In this document: positions 46,213-58,806 of the stretch, piece after piece | How the letters are laid out: the number at the start of each line of letters is the position of its first letter | Numbering within the stretch: position 1 is the stretch's first letter | DNA from: Chrysomallon squamiferum | Lineage: Eukaryota; Mollusca; Gastropoda; Neomphalida; Peltospiridae | Length of the DNA: 64,000 bases | Direction: 5' to 3' | Assembly: GCA_012295275.1 (NCBI GenBank) | Contig: CM022665.1 | Location: forward strand, 46,974,595-47,038,594 | The notes under the pieces: generated by a model | The model's database searches: none | Seen by the model: the letters and a program-made list of their open reading frames with translations, nothing else | What the model was told of the DNA's origin: nothing | Translations under genes and position numbers: made by a program

Positions 46213-46707
46213 TAAGAAGAAGAAGAAGAATATTAATTGTAATGAGAATAATAGAAACAATAAAAGCAGTAGTTAATAATAATAAGAAGTAGAAAATGAA
46301 GAGTAATGAAAATGATCATAATAAAACATAATAGTATAAATTGTTATAGATGTTGCTTTAGTAGCAGTAGCAGTAGTAATTAAAAGAAGGAGAGTAATGT
46401 TAATGATAATTATAATAATAGAAACAACCGTAATGATAATAATAATAATAATTATTATTATTATAAAAATAATAATAAGAAGAAGAAGAAGAAGAAAAAG
46501 AAGAACAATATTAATTGTAATGAGAATAACAGAAACAATAAAAACAGTAGTTAATAATAATAAAAAGTAGAAAATGAAGAGTAATGAAAATGATCGTAAT
46601 AAAACATAATAGTATAAATTGTTATAGATGTTGCTTTAGTAGCAGTAGCAGTAGTAATTAAAAGAAGGAGATTAATGTTAATGATAATTATGATAATAGA
46701 AACAACA

Positions 46708-46758
<51 letters not shown>

Positions 46759-47376
46759 GTAATAATAATAAGAAGAAGAAGAAGAAGAAGAAGAAGAATA
46801 TTAATTGTAATGAAAATAATAGAAACAATAAAAGCAGTAGTTAATAATAATAATAAGTCGAAAATGAAAAGTAATGAAAATGATCGTAATAAAACATAAT
46901 AGTATAAACAGTTATAGATGTTGCTTTAGTAGCAGTAGCAGTAGTAATTAAAAGACGGAGAGTAATGTTAACGATAATGATAACAATAAAGACATAATAA
47001 TAACAATAAATATAATAAAAGAAGTAGTAAGTAATAGCAGTGAAAAGAAGAAGAGTAATGTTAAGGATAATAATAATAATAAGAAGAAGAAGAAGATAAT
47101 GATAGTCATAAGAAATACATGTTAATGATAATGGTAACAATAAAAACATAAAATTAGTAAATACAGGAGTACTTATTATAGTAGTAGTAGCTGTAGCAGT
47201 GACAATATGAATAAAATAAAGCAGAGAAAGAATAGTAATGTTAATGATAATAGTAAATATAATAATAGAGTAATAGTAGTAGTAGTAGTAGTAATAATAA
47301 GAAAATAAAGAAGTAGAAGACAAGAAATGGTTACTAGCAATGAATATAACAAAGTTATAGTAGTAATATTTGTGTT

Positions 47377-47412
<36 letters not shown>

Positions 47413-47810
47413 ACAATAATAATAAGAAAATGAAGAAGCAGAAGACAAGAAATAGTAATCTTAATGATAATGATTACTAGCAATGAATATAACAAAGTTA
47501 TAGTAGTAGTATTTGTGTTGTAGTAGTTGTAACAAGATGAAGAAGAAGAAGAGGAAGGGCAGTGTTAATGATAGTGATAATAATAAAACAATAATGGTAA
47601 ATAGTAAATAATTATTGTAATAGTAGTAGTAGTACTAATAGTACTAATAAAATAATAAGAAAAAGAAGAAGAGGAAGAATATTTTTTATAATAATGAAAA
47701 CATAATACAAAATTTAATAGTAGTAGTTATAGTAGAGGTAATAAGAAGAGTAATATTAATGTTAGTGATAATAATTTAAACATAAGAAAAATAATTAAAT
47801 AGATTTATAT
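43900..47810. repeat. Large trinucleotide-derived satellite (TAA/GAA/TAG/CTA) with higher-order units
   Basis: Almost 4 kb of TAA, GAA, TAGCAG and ACT-type triplets with conserved spacers. At 44060-44500 a 230-bp unit is tandemly duplicated (the marker TGAATGGATG occurs at 44101 and 44331). From about 44980 to 46990 a unit of roughly 225-305 bp, marked by TTAATGATAATTAT..ATAGAAACAAC, recurs about eight times (near 45082, 45306, 45609, 45847, 46132, 46400, 46677 and 46965). From 47000 to 47760 it degrades to TAG/GAA mixtures. All open frames here are low-complexity artefacts of triplet periodicity. Confidence 0.9.
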
Positions 47811-47814
47811 GAAG

Positions 47815-47816
<2 letters not shown>

Positions 47817-47845
<29 letters not shown>

Positions 47846-50810
47846 ACTATAAAACAGATAAATAGGTCTCACTGGTACCTTAAATGCAGCAACAAGGAGT
47901 CACCTGGTGAGTGATGACACCCCCACCTCAGAGTGGCTAATACAGGAACTCATATTTGAAAATGTGTTCTTGGGGGACTGTTCACCATAGGTACAGAACA
48001 CAGTTATATCAATATTTTTACTTCTGTCAGTATATTACATGATTGCAATGTCTTCTGTAATATTATATATAAGTTTTGGTGAATGAGTTGTTTGAACATT
48101 TAAATTTCTTTGATGTTTCAGTGATAATATTATCCTACACAAAACAAAGTTATATTTATCAAAGAAACAAATTTGGTTACATTTCTAAAATTGTGCATTT
48201 GAAAAATGGATGAGTAAAAAGGAATAAGCTTAATTTAAATGTATTGCAAATTCCTAGCAAAAATAATTTGAAAGACATTAAAATAAAAATTCTAAAGCTT
48301 TTACTCATTTAATAATTTTAGTGTTTCTTATTAATTTTTTTTCTCAGTATGAATATCTTTTCTGCAGACAATAAATCATTGAAACTTGAAAGCAAATCTC
48401 CATCACTTACCAATTCACCTGTTTTGTTATTTCCCAATGCAAAACCTAGGTAATTGTATTAGAAACAAAATCAACACTGGATTTTTAAACAGAAAACAGT
48501 CCATAGGTACATTTGTGTGTGTGTTTGTGTTATCATTATTTATTTATTTATTTATTTATTTTTAGCTGTTTATATACTTGACATATAACATCTTAAACCC
48601 ACACTTTCTTTTATTTTATACAAAATGTCTTAAACACAGCTATTGTGCCTTTATTTCATACATAACACCACTCATTTCTCTTGTATTTTATACAAAATAT
48701 CTAAACACAACCACAGTGTCTTTTATTTCATACATAACATCATAACCCCACTAGTTTATCTTGTATTTTGTATATAATTATGCTTTAGTCCTGACATGCC
48801 CATTTAATTTCATGCAACATGCCAACCTTGTTAGTCTCCCTTATATTTTATATGTAGCATACGAACCCAACCACACTCCCTTATTTGATGCTTGTTGTGA
48901 GAAGCCTATCATTCTCCTACGTATCTGATATGCACGGTCCCATATATACCAGCTTCGTCTTCTTCTTTTTTTTTTTCTTTCACGTACATAAACAATAAAT
49001 AAATAAATAATTAAAATTAAAACTTAATAAAAAAATAAATAAAAAATAAAAATCAGTAAATAAATAAAAGGTATAAAAATAAATCTACAGAAGGGATGCA
49101 GACTAAATCATAATACATTTACCTGTATTTTGAAATGTAAGATTAACGTAGCCATACAACGAAACTGTCGTCGAAAGACATGATCGTCTGCTGTTATCTT
49201 CGCGCACTTGTCAAAATGTGTTGTGGGGAAATTGTTAATCCTCACATAAGTAAATAAAGATGTACAAAATTATGTGATTAATTTATCAAATATCACAACA
49301 ATTTCTTCAATACTGCTACCAATAGGAAATGAAAGTATATTTTGTAACCACGAACATCTTAAATGTAGTAAAACGGAGTTTTCAGCAGTGATGACGTCAT
49401 TAACAAATTGCTTACTGCTTGGCGGATATTTAATTTCTGTAAATATGGACAAGATTGTTTTCTCAGGTTTGAAAGACAAAATCATTTTGAAATTAGATTT
49501 TTCTTCTACGTTTTTTTTTTGTTTTAATTTTTGCTATGGATAATAGTAGGTATGTGGACAAACCCCACTAATCTGAAAATAAATAAGACAGTTGGGTAGA
49601 GCTTGTAAACCACTTTAAAATGATACCAAGATCAAGTGAATATGCAAAAAACTAAGGAAGTAGCAGCAATTTTAAACCCCCTAAAAAGCAATTTTTTTCG
49701 TCCGATTAAACGCTATATTATTAATAGGTAATGAATTTCATTGTGTTTATTAGAAACAACAGCGGTGATGATGATAATGGTGACGATGATGTTGATAATA
49801 ATAATAATAATAATAAATTAATACAAGTTAGTAATGTCTGCATTTCTTTTTCGCCGCCCAGACAATATCAGTGGTCACAGTCAACCTTTTTAAGGAGGGA
49901 AATGCAACAAAAACAAAAATGAAAGATAACTCTGTTAGTCATCGTTTCCGGATATCTTTTGACATGATATAACATAAATACGTAGGAAAACAGTGTGTGT
50001 CATCGTTCATTTTGAACAAATGCAAACGTCAGTATACAATCACGATATACACAGAGATATGTAATTTTTTATTATAATTTACTTTAGGCAAGAACTCTGA
50101 AGATGTAAACCAGAGTTAAACCGGTAATCTTGCATTAAAATTCATAACAATAATAATTTAATAATAATAATAAAAAGTGGTACAAAACAGTATAAGTCCG
50201 CTTTCGTTTTTTGACACAAGGACTTGACGGAGGCATCTCTTGCATAACCGGTGTTAAAGATAAATGTGCCCAGAAACTGAAAAGTAGTCAGTTATATATT
50301 TTTTATCACTTGATCAGGTCTTTACCAAGTTTAATATTAAAATATATTTATCTGTCTTTATTATAAAATATATACTTACTGAATTTTAATCCTAACGTTT
50401 TACTGTAATATTATTAGAAAATACCACTTTATATTATTATTTATTTACATATTTATTAAAATGAACTGATCAGTTGTATCTTTTGTGCCAGGTGTAAGTG
50501 ATAACAGATAAAGAACAGTTGTCAGTTGTAAAAAATAATTATGTCACAGAAAAAAAAAATCAGTTGTAAAAACAAATGGGCATGGTATATTCAATACAGA
50601 GAAACCTATAAAATGAAATAAAAATATTAATGTATTATATTATGGTAGATTAAAATTAATGTTTGAAAAAGAAACCTCTGATTAAAGTTAACAGTTATGT
50701 ACTATGTAAAAATATTAGAAATATACACATTTCCCATATTGTCTGGTTTTAATGTGTGTGTGTGCGTGTGTTCATGTATGCACTTTCACACACTAAATAT
50801 TCTTTATTTT
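47817..50810. other. Intergenic region upstream of FBXO3
   Basis: A poly-A run at 47814-47842, then AT-rich sequence. At 48570-48900 a degenerate ~55-60-bp repeat carries TTTATTTCATACATAACAT and TTGTATTTTATACAAAAT. A perfect CRE palindrome TGACGTCA lies at 49392-49399. Overlapping open frames on both strands at 49270-49543 match no family I recognise. Any non-coding first exon of FBXO3 should lie in this stretch or close to 50815. Confidence 0.5.
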
Positions 50811-50814
50811 ATAG

Positions 50815-50889
50815 GAGATGGCACTGGCAAATCCTCATATATCTGTTACAAAACCTCAGAATGAGCTAACTATCTTGATTTAATCAAGT
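50815..50889 (+). promoter_or_regulatory. FBXO3 5' UTR segment with an upstream ORF
   Basis: An acceptor-like TTTTATAG ends at 50814. An ATG at 50818 in a good context (GAGATGGC) opens a 21-codon frame ending with TAA at 50881-50883, six bases before the main ATG and in the same frame. If transcribed, it would act as a uORF limiting initiation at the main start. Its inclusion in the mRNA is inferred. Confidence 0.4.
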
Positions 50890-52767
50890 ATGGAGAACAA
50901 GAGAAAAGAAATTGCAGAATTGTTGGATCTTCCATCGGAAATACTGCTTCTTATTTTGTCCTCTGTCAACTTTGACGATTTGTTCAGGTGATGAAATAAA
51001 TGAAAGTCTTTATTAATTACCAGCCTGTCATACATTCTGATAATTTAGTTGGGTTGTAGTGAAGATAAATTAATGGAAACAATAAATTTATATTCTTTTC
51101 TTATTCATTTATTAATTTTAAAGACTATTTACTGGTGTCTTGTTGAAAATGAAATTTGCGAGGACAGTTTGGTTATGTGTTAAAGGTAAATAATAATATT
51201 TTGATGACAATTTTGTGACTTTGGTGACTCTAAAATCTGACTCCATAGGATATGTATTTAGCAGTATAATTTTCATTTAACTTTGATTTATTAATTAAAA
51301 CAAATAACTCTTGGCTTAAAAATGCATTAGAAAATGTATAGAAGTAAGTGGATTTCATTTTGAACATGTATTATAAATGATAATTGATAAATTAAAAAAA
51401 AAAGTCCTAGTGGACTTTGCCTTGGAGCCAGATGTTTGGCACACCCAGTATTTGAACTTGTGAGTTGTAATATTTCTAATCATTTTAATATTATTACTAA
51501 TACATGTTCTTCACTAATAATTTAAAATCATTTTTTTAATACATGTTTATGCACATGGTTGACTGCTGTGAAATTTTAATATATGTTTCTAATATGAGTA
51601 ATGTTTTATAATCATGGTAAATGTATTATATACTTATATAATATATATTTATTATAAGAGGAAATACATTAACAGTTAAAGTGTTATTATAATAAGAGGA
51701 AATATATATATATATTTCTATTAACAGTTAAAGTGATATAAGTATGTAATACGTATTTATAATAACAGTAAATATGTTACATATGTAATAGTTGTAATAT
51801 ATATTTCAGTCAACAGTAAATGTTATAATTATGTAATGTATATTTATCAAAATAGCAGTAAATACGTTAATGTTATATAATATGTATTCCTAATGTATAG
51901 CAGTAAATGTGTTATATTTATGTTTACGGTATTTTTTGTATATTTGTAAATGTTTTTCAGGTTATCCGAGGTGTGCCGTCGACTCTATGACGTCACCTGT
52001 AATGAAAATTTGTGGAAGAATCAATGTCACGTTCAGTTTCTTCTTGACACGTAAGTGATTGCTTTACATAAATTAAAGTATCAGAGATTTTTTTTTTTAA
52101 AGCTTTTTTATAAGGACTTTTTGTCTTCCTGGAAATATCCACTGTTACTGGAAGTGATAATGATTTTGTATCGCTCGTTTGTTACAGCATATATAAATAA
52201 CAGTAAAAATTTAGATTCAGGTGTTGAGGAAAAAAGTATCTGTAAATGATAGAATTAATCAGTTTTACATTATTTTGTTGTGAAGATTATACAAGTGATA
52301 ATATGTTCTGATGCTGTCACAGTTATAAAAGAACAAACATATTTGTAACCTAAACAAATACTAAAAGGTGTAAGTAACTGACATGTATGTTTAAGCATAT
52401 ATCTCCACACGAAGGAGTGTTTTTATGTTGTTCTTGTTACCTAATGCTGGTGTATGATCAGATATGAACACAACAATCACAGAAAGGTAATTGTAAATGC
52501 AGGTTCATTATAAAAACAAAATTTAAAAAAACACACCCAAAAACATCATTATCGTGGTTTTCTTGTAGTCCATTTTGATTTAGAATCACATCACAAGTTT
52601 TTTCTTATAATACCAATATTATTTATTGGCCAATATGTAATAGTAGCTAGTCCATAACCTTGGTTACTTGAGGTGCACATTGCAATATATATATATACAT
52701 TTTATATATTATATTGCAATGTGCACCTCAAGTAAAGGGTTAAATTTTTTATTCAGACCAGTATATG

Positions 52768-52839
<72 letters not shown>

Positions 52840-55800
52840 TACACACACACACATTAAAAGCATAGTTTTAAGATAAATGAAAATAATGGTGTGTGTATCA
52901 CTGCCAGGTACATGAGGTAATCTGTTTTAAATCGCAGGTGTCCTGAAGATCTCAGCTGGAAGCAGCTTTTCCTGAGATACCACAGCGAGTATGGACAGTG
53001 TATCCCGGTGTACAGAACAGTACGCGAGGCATGGAACAAGATCGAGAAGGTTCTAGAAACAATGGACGAAGAGAAATCTCCACAACTGAACGGTGATTAA
53101 ATTAAATAAGAAAGTTACAAGTCCAAGCGTCTCCTCTTATGTATGCAAGGAAAGGTTCTAGAATTTTGTGATTTCAAAATTCAGGTCAAGAATATTTTAG
53201 AAAATGGCGCAAATCTATGATGTTAATGAAAAGTGTTTAAATGTTAAAAGGAATAATACAGCAAAAAAAAAACACAAAAAAACCAAAGAAGTGAAAACTG
53301 TACTTTTTAAGTTCATTAATATAATACTAAAAGAATAAAACTAACCATTTCAGTATAATGCACAAAATTTAATAATGAATCAATGATATTTTACTCTAGA
53401 ATAACAGTGAATTGTCCCGGATATATCCTTGAAATGTAATAAATTGTAATGTGTTTAGAAATGTTAAAACTTAATAGGGACTGCGTCTGAATGTTTTGAG
53501 TTCTCATCATAAGTTTTAGGGTTTATCAGATCAATCCCCCTTGCATCTGCTTATCAGTTTTGTCGTTACTGCTCTACTAGTTGTTACTGGAATCTGAGTC
53601 AGGTGCTTTTGTCTCTTGGGGGAAAATATATTTAAAAAAGATCCCTTTCTGCTGATACAGACGTATCCTTGAATTTGGGTCATATAATGGCATGAAACAC
53701 ATCCAAAAAATGTTTCTCCAAAAAACAACTTTGATACCTGTTGCATATGATTTACATATGGATAATATACCAATAACACATTCTCTTCAAATTTTTTTTT
53801 TTTTTTTTGACTTTAATACCTTTACAGTCATAAAGAAGCAGGCTTTAATACTTATCTTCTTAATGACTGTAACTGAATTTTGAGGTACTTAATCATAACC
53901 TTAAATGTTGCCATCCATGATTCTGTTTGAGAATTTCAGTGCTGAGTTGCTTCTAAAAGTATTCCGTCTCATAAAACGTTTGATGGTAATAATTTTATTT
54001 GTTAAATCTGTTCCAAAACTGATCAGTGAACTGGGATTGATTTTCAGGTCCAGCCACTGAAGAAGAAATCCGAGCGGCAGAAAGCAGAATGCACTGCAGA
54101 TTTCCAGATGATCTTCGCTGTTCTTTGAAAATACACAACGGCCAGAGACTGGAAGGGTTTGGGTGGGTTACAGAACAGAGATCTCTCTTTACTTTAATAA
54201 AAGTGTTCTTATAAACAACAGTAAATAAATACATTTTTATTTTTAACTGTTTAGCATTTTTGTTAGGACATGAAAATTGTTAGCAGTGAATATATATATA
54301 TATAATGGATAGAAAACTGGTTTAATAAAAATAAAAGGACTGTCTTTCCATCTAACTAGTCTGTCTTTCAGTCTGTCTGTCTTTATATCTACTTATCAAT
54401 CTGTGTTTTAATCTATCTATCTATCTCTATATAGGTAACAGTAAAAATCAAACAGTGCAGAAAAAACAAATTTATATATATATCATTAACATAAACAAAG
54501 AATGTTAATACTCTTCTAGAATTATGCATCTTCAAACTTCTAATACTCTTTTAAAATTGACATTTGACAACTGTTAATTTTGAAATATACTTTCTCAAAA
54601 GATACATGTTAAAATTTAATTTTTTCGAGATACATGCTAAAATTTAATTTATACCCAAAGATATATTTTAAAATTACTTGTCTCCAACGACACATGCTAA
54701 AATTTAATTTTATACAAGGGAATAATTTACCATGTACTAATCACTAAAGATATTTTTTCAACTACTCATTAAACATTTTTGATTCCATCAGAAAATTAAG
54801 TTGCTGAAACAAATAACAACAGTAATATTATGTAAAATAATAATATAATATAACATACTATAATGGGCTTTTTTTTATACTTTCTTAATATTATATTTTA
54901 ATTTCGATATTTTTACTTTTGTTTTGCAGACTTTATGGTTCTGTCACTATATCCAGCTACTTTCAGTCACAAAGCATTCTAGATTGTAACTTCATGGCCG
55001 ATCATTTTGAAGTAAGAAAATATTTTTGACTATCTTAACGAGCAGCGTTTGATAAATCTACCAGATTCATTTTATTATTATGAGAAGAATTAAAATAATT
55101 TGGATGCTGAAGAAACCTGACAGATGATAAATAAACATTTATTTTAAATTATTTAAATCATTTTTCCATTTCATTCTGTATAATTCATTCATTTAATGAT
55201 ATTAATAACATATTATTATTATTATATTTTTTGTTTTATTTGATTTTAGGTGGGTAATAGAGTTTTACAGTCAGATGGTCACATGATCAGTTTCCACTGT
55301 TTGTGTCCTGTTCTTTTGAGCACCTTGTTTTAACTTTTTTGATTTTTTTTTTTTTCTTTCTATAAATTAAAAAAACAAAATGATATCAGTGATGGGTAAA
55401 AAAAATCAATTTTCAGAAATATAAACATTATCAACAATTAAATGGTGAGAGAAAAAAATTTTGAATGTTGAAATAAAATGTGTTGACAATTAAAAAAAAT
55501 TGTAGTATTATTATTATTATTTTTTTGTTTTGTTTTGTTTGTTTGTTTGTTAAGAAAGACATTGGCAAAACTGCAGGCTCAGTGCCCATAACTTTCTGTA
55601 ACAGAAGTGACAGTTCTCAGTACCTGGCCATTTTGCCCACAGCTGGCTACCCAGTAGGACGAGTGTACATCCCTGTGAAAGACCACGTCTCAGATAAACA
55701 CGATTACGATCACTTCATTACAGGTAAATCACAGGTTCACGTTCTTCGTTTCGTGATTTGGTTATTGTTTTTCTTGGGTGTGTTATTTTTATTTCATTTT

Positions 55801-55907
55801 TTATTTTTTTTTTTTTTTTTTTTTATTATAATTTATGTTTCTTGATTTGTGATGTTTATTCAGAAACTGTCTCGTTTTTCTCAAATGTTTGCTGTAATTA
55901 TAATGTA

Positions 55908-55953
<46 letters not shown>

Positions 55954-57061
55954 TTCATATAAACACATACTGATGCACATAGACACATACACAAATTAAA
56001 ACACCCACGCACACACAAATACTAATACACACGCACACAATGCTTTGAATTTTAATAAATGAAGTATCAAACTTTGCTATTATTCTTGTTGAATTTAGAA
56101 CAGTTGTAATTTCCTTGTATCAAACAGAAAATCTTTTACTTTGGTGCACATAGGGAGTATTGTGTTTTCTTTTTATTTGTTGTTTGTTTTGTTTTATTGA
56201 GTGGTTGGGGTTTGTGTGTTGTTGTTTTTTTAAATTATTTTCTTTTTGTTTTGTTGTCTTTTTTTCTTTTGACTGCAGATTTTTACCAAAGACATTATTT
56301 GTTGTCTGTTTTGTTTTAGTCTTTTTTTTTTAATTATTATTTTATTATTTTATTTATTTATTTGTTTATTTATTTGTTTATTTCTTTGTTTCTTTGTTTC
56401 TTTGTTTGTTTCTTTCTTTCTTTATTAATTAATTAATTTATTTATTTACTTTTGTATTTATTTATTTATTTGTTTGTTTTTATTATTGTTTTGTTTTTTA
56501 AGTTATTTAATTTTTTTGTTTTTTTTATTACGTTTTTTTTTTAAATATTTTATTTGTTGTATGTTTTGCGGGTTATTTTTAACATTATTTGTTGTTATGC
56601 AGTATTGTCTTTTATTTTATTTGTTGTTTTTATGTTTTATTGTGGGTTTTTTGTTGTGTTTTTTTAATTTTGTTTGAATTTGATTTAATTTAATTTATTA
56701 CTTGTTGTTACTATTAGTTTATATTATATTACATTATTACATTACACTATTTTATTTTATTTTATTTTATTTTATTTTATTTTATTTTATTTTATTTTAT
56801 TTTATTTTATTTTATTTTATTTTATTTTACTATTTTATTTTATTATTTTTATTTATTTATTTATTTTATTTTTATTTTTTTTTTTTTTATAATTAATTTT
56901 TTAAATTTTATTTTGTATTTTTGTATTTATTTTATTTTATAATTATTTTATATAATATTATTGTTGTTATTTGTTTCAGGAAGTTCGTTTTCTCAGTGGC
57001 TTGCTGACCTTGCAGAGAAACTTAGCAACTTTTATCCAAAAATACAGGGAATTTATTTCCG
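50890..57061 (+). CDS. FBXO3: F-box only protein 3 (F-box + SUKH/SMI1-KNR4), 3' end missing
   Basis: Seven exons: 50890-50987, 51961-52050, 52938-53092, 54048-54162, 54930-55011, 55555-55723, 56980-57061; 791 nt, phases consistent, open at a phase-2 donor (CG|gtcagt). Residues ~10-55 are an F-box ([20 protein letters not shown], then CRRLYDV and ENLWKNQC), which would bind SKP1 in an SCF ubiquitin ligase. Residues ~115-263 form a SUKH/SMI1-KNR4 domain ([54 protein letters not shown]). F-box, linker helix ([12 protein letters not shown]), SUKH in this order is specific to FBXO3. The family's C-terminal ApaG domain is not found; its exons are expected just downstream, where an assembly gap begins at 57308. 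The ATG is the first after an in-frame TAA at 50881. The truncation is therefore most simply an assembly effect. Confidence 0.93.
51560..51930 (+). repeat. Degenerate ~60-bp repeat in FBXO3 intron 1
   Basis: Variations of AACAGTAAATATGTTA..ATGTAAT..TATTTATAAT recur five to six times between exons 1 and 2. They are imperfect, with AT-rich drift between copies. Confidence 0.6.
52664..52735. repeat. Perfect 26-bp inverted repeat (hairpin) in FBXO3 intron 2
   Basis: Left arm 52664-52689 (core TGAGGTGCACATTGCAATAT) and right arm 52710-52735 are exact reverse complements around a 20-bp AT-rich loop. The perfect stem suggests a recent foldback or MITE-like insertion, or a hairpin RNA precursor. There is no other evidence for either. 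Confidence 0.85.
52773..52852. repeat. (CT)n-(CA)n compound microsatellite in FBXO3 intron 2
   Basis: About 50 bp of CT repeats followed by CA repeats, 37 bp after the perfect hairpin. Confidence 0.9.
54590..54720 (+). repeat. Degenerate repeat in FBXO3 intron 4
   Basis: Three to four imperfect copies of GATACATG(T/C)TAAAATTTAAT with variable spacing. The rest of intron 4 (54163-54929) shows nothing else. Confidence 0.6.
55911..56040. repeat. (AC)n microsatellite in FBXO3 intron 6
   Basis: An uninterrupted AC run at about 55911-55949, followed by degenerate ACAC-rich sequence. Confidence 0.85.
56330..56960. repeat. T-rich TTTA/TTTTA low-complexity tract in FBXO3 intron 6
   Basis: TTTG/TTTA units, then about 100 bp of regular TTTTA pentamers (about 56751-56830), directly upstream of the exon 7 acceptor at 56980. 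Hydrophobic open frames here are artefacts. Confidence 0.85.
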
Positions 57062-57307
57062 GTCAGTTTACTGTTATTATTTTCATTTCTTTTACTAAAG
57101 TTTATCTGTGTGTCAACATGAGTAAAATACATTTATTTCTGTTATTATTGACACAGACCCTGCAAAACAAAAGAAACAACTTGTCACTGTTTTTATGATT
57201 AAATCTTTGTTAATAATAAAGTTTGACAAAATTTCAAAAATTCAGTACAGACTGAGTTATTGTAAAGCTGCAACATTGTTTAGTAAACGTTTTGTTATTT
57301 CTGGATG

Positions 57308-57507
57308 NNNNNNNNNNNNNNNNNNNNNNNNNNNNNNNNNNNNNNNNNNNNNNNNNNNNNNNNNNNNNNNNNNNNNNNNNNNNNNNNNNNNNNNNNNNNN
57401 NNNNNNNNNNNNNNNNNNNNNNNNNNNNNNNNNNNNNNNNNNNNNNNNNNNNNNNNNNNNNNNNNNNNNNNNNNNNNNNNNNNNNNNNNNNNNNNNNNNN
57501 NNNNNNN
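57308..57507. other. Assembly gap, exactly 200 N
   Basis: A run of exactly 200 N, typical of a fixed-size placeholder between contigs. The true distance is unknown, and the adjacency of FBXO3 to the EGF-exon array downstream is not proven by this sequence. Confidence 0.95.
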
Positions 57508-57858
57508 AGAAGGAAACTATCTACTTTCTCAGTTACTGCAGTGACCCCCTCATTCACTGTTAGTTTGTAATGTTTCAAGACTGACACGAGGTCTCATGTA
57601 CGTTTTCTTATCTATCCACTGAAAAAAATATCCGTAGAGAACCATGTGTAAAGCTTTTCAGTTAAGGTAATCTTCACTGACTGGATTCCTGGTCCAGCAC
57701 TTCAGTAAAGCATCTTTGCATTCTTAATGCTTCACTAGAATGTGTTTCAGTCTGTTCGCTCAACACTAAAGCGGTTTTCAATTATTACTCAAGTTCCCAA
57801 TGATTTTAAAATAAAATGCATGTGGCTTTCACAATTTTCAAATATTTATTTATATTTA

Positions 57859-57917
<59 letters not shown>

Positions 57918-58806
57918 CTTCTCTAAGAAAGTAAATATAACGTAATATAAAGAAAAAATATATAATGGAATTAAATCTGAATTTTATTTATTTATTCATT
58001 TCTTTATTTATTTATTTTTGCATAATGCGGTAACAGGGAGATCTCATATTAAAAAAGAATTTCAGTTTCTCATAATCAAACAAAAAAAAGTTAATGATAA
58101 AGAAGAAAAAATAAAAATAAAATACATTTTAAAAAAATATGAAAGAGAAAGAATAAGAAAAAAATAAAAAGCGCGTATGAAAAGATGGAAAAGAAAAGAA
58201 AGGAAAATAAAACGTGAAAATAAAAAATATCCTTTGTACGTTAAATTAATTACAAATTAAAAAGTGTAGTTTAATTAGACGCAAAATATACTTGAGAAAT
58301 GATACAGAAAGAAAAGAAGAAAAAATTAAATAATGTAAAAAGAAAAAAGTTACAATAATTTTTACATCAGATAAATCAACAATTCATTAAATTATGCATA
58401 GTAAAACATTAGACATAATTGTCAAAACATTTTCCACATTTATTATTTACTTTGAATACTTTTCCAGCTTCATCATTAAATTATTTTATACAAGTAGATT
58501 TTTTTTTTTATATACTAGAGATAAATTTTCGATTTATAATTTTAACAAAACTTTCTTTTCTTCTGTCATTTTGTTTTAACTTTTTTAAACTATGAATTTT
58601 TAATTTATTTATTTATTTATTTTTTTGTTGTTGTTGTTTTTCTTTTAGGATTTCGAAAAACAAAGATATTTCAGAATACATATACATCTAGCTAAAACAA
58701 ATAAAATAAAAATAAATAAATAAAACTGCGTAGTAGTGTTTTATGATCAAATTATGTTTTCCTCTTTTCAAATTCCAGAGTTTTATGGTTTAGTTTATTA
58801 TTTCAG
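57508..58806. other. AT-rich sequence between the gap and the EGF-exon array
   Basis: A TAA microsatellite at 57861-57914 and A-rich, K/E-codon-like low-complexity sequence at 58080-58350. No FBXO3 ApaG exon and no signal-peptide exon could be recognised. The last ~45 bp before 58806 match the pre-exon sequence of the array copies. Confidence 0.6.

Noticed and set aside
49270-49543. Opposed open frames of 71 and 89 codons on both strands
   Set aside because: No recognisable family, no linkable splice partners, and antisense overlap; they look like chance frames, though a CRE palindrome lies inside.
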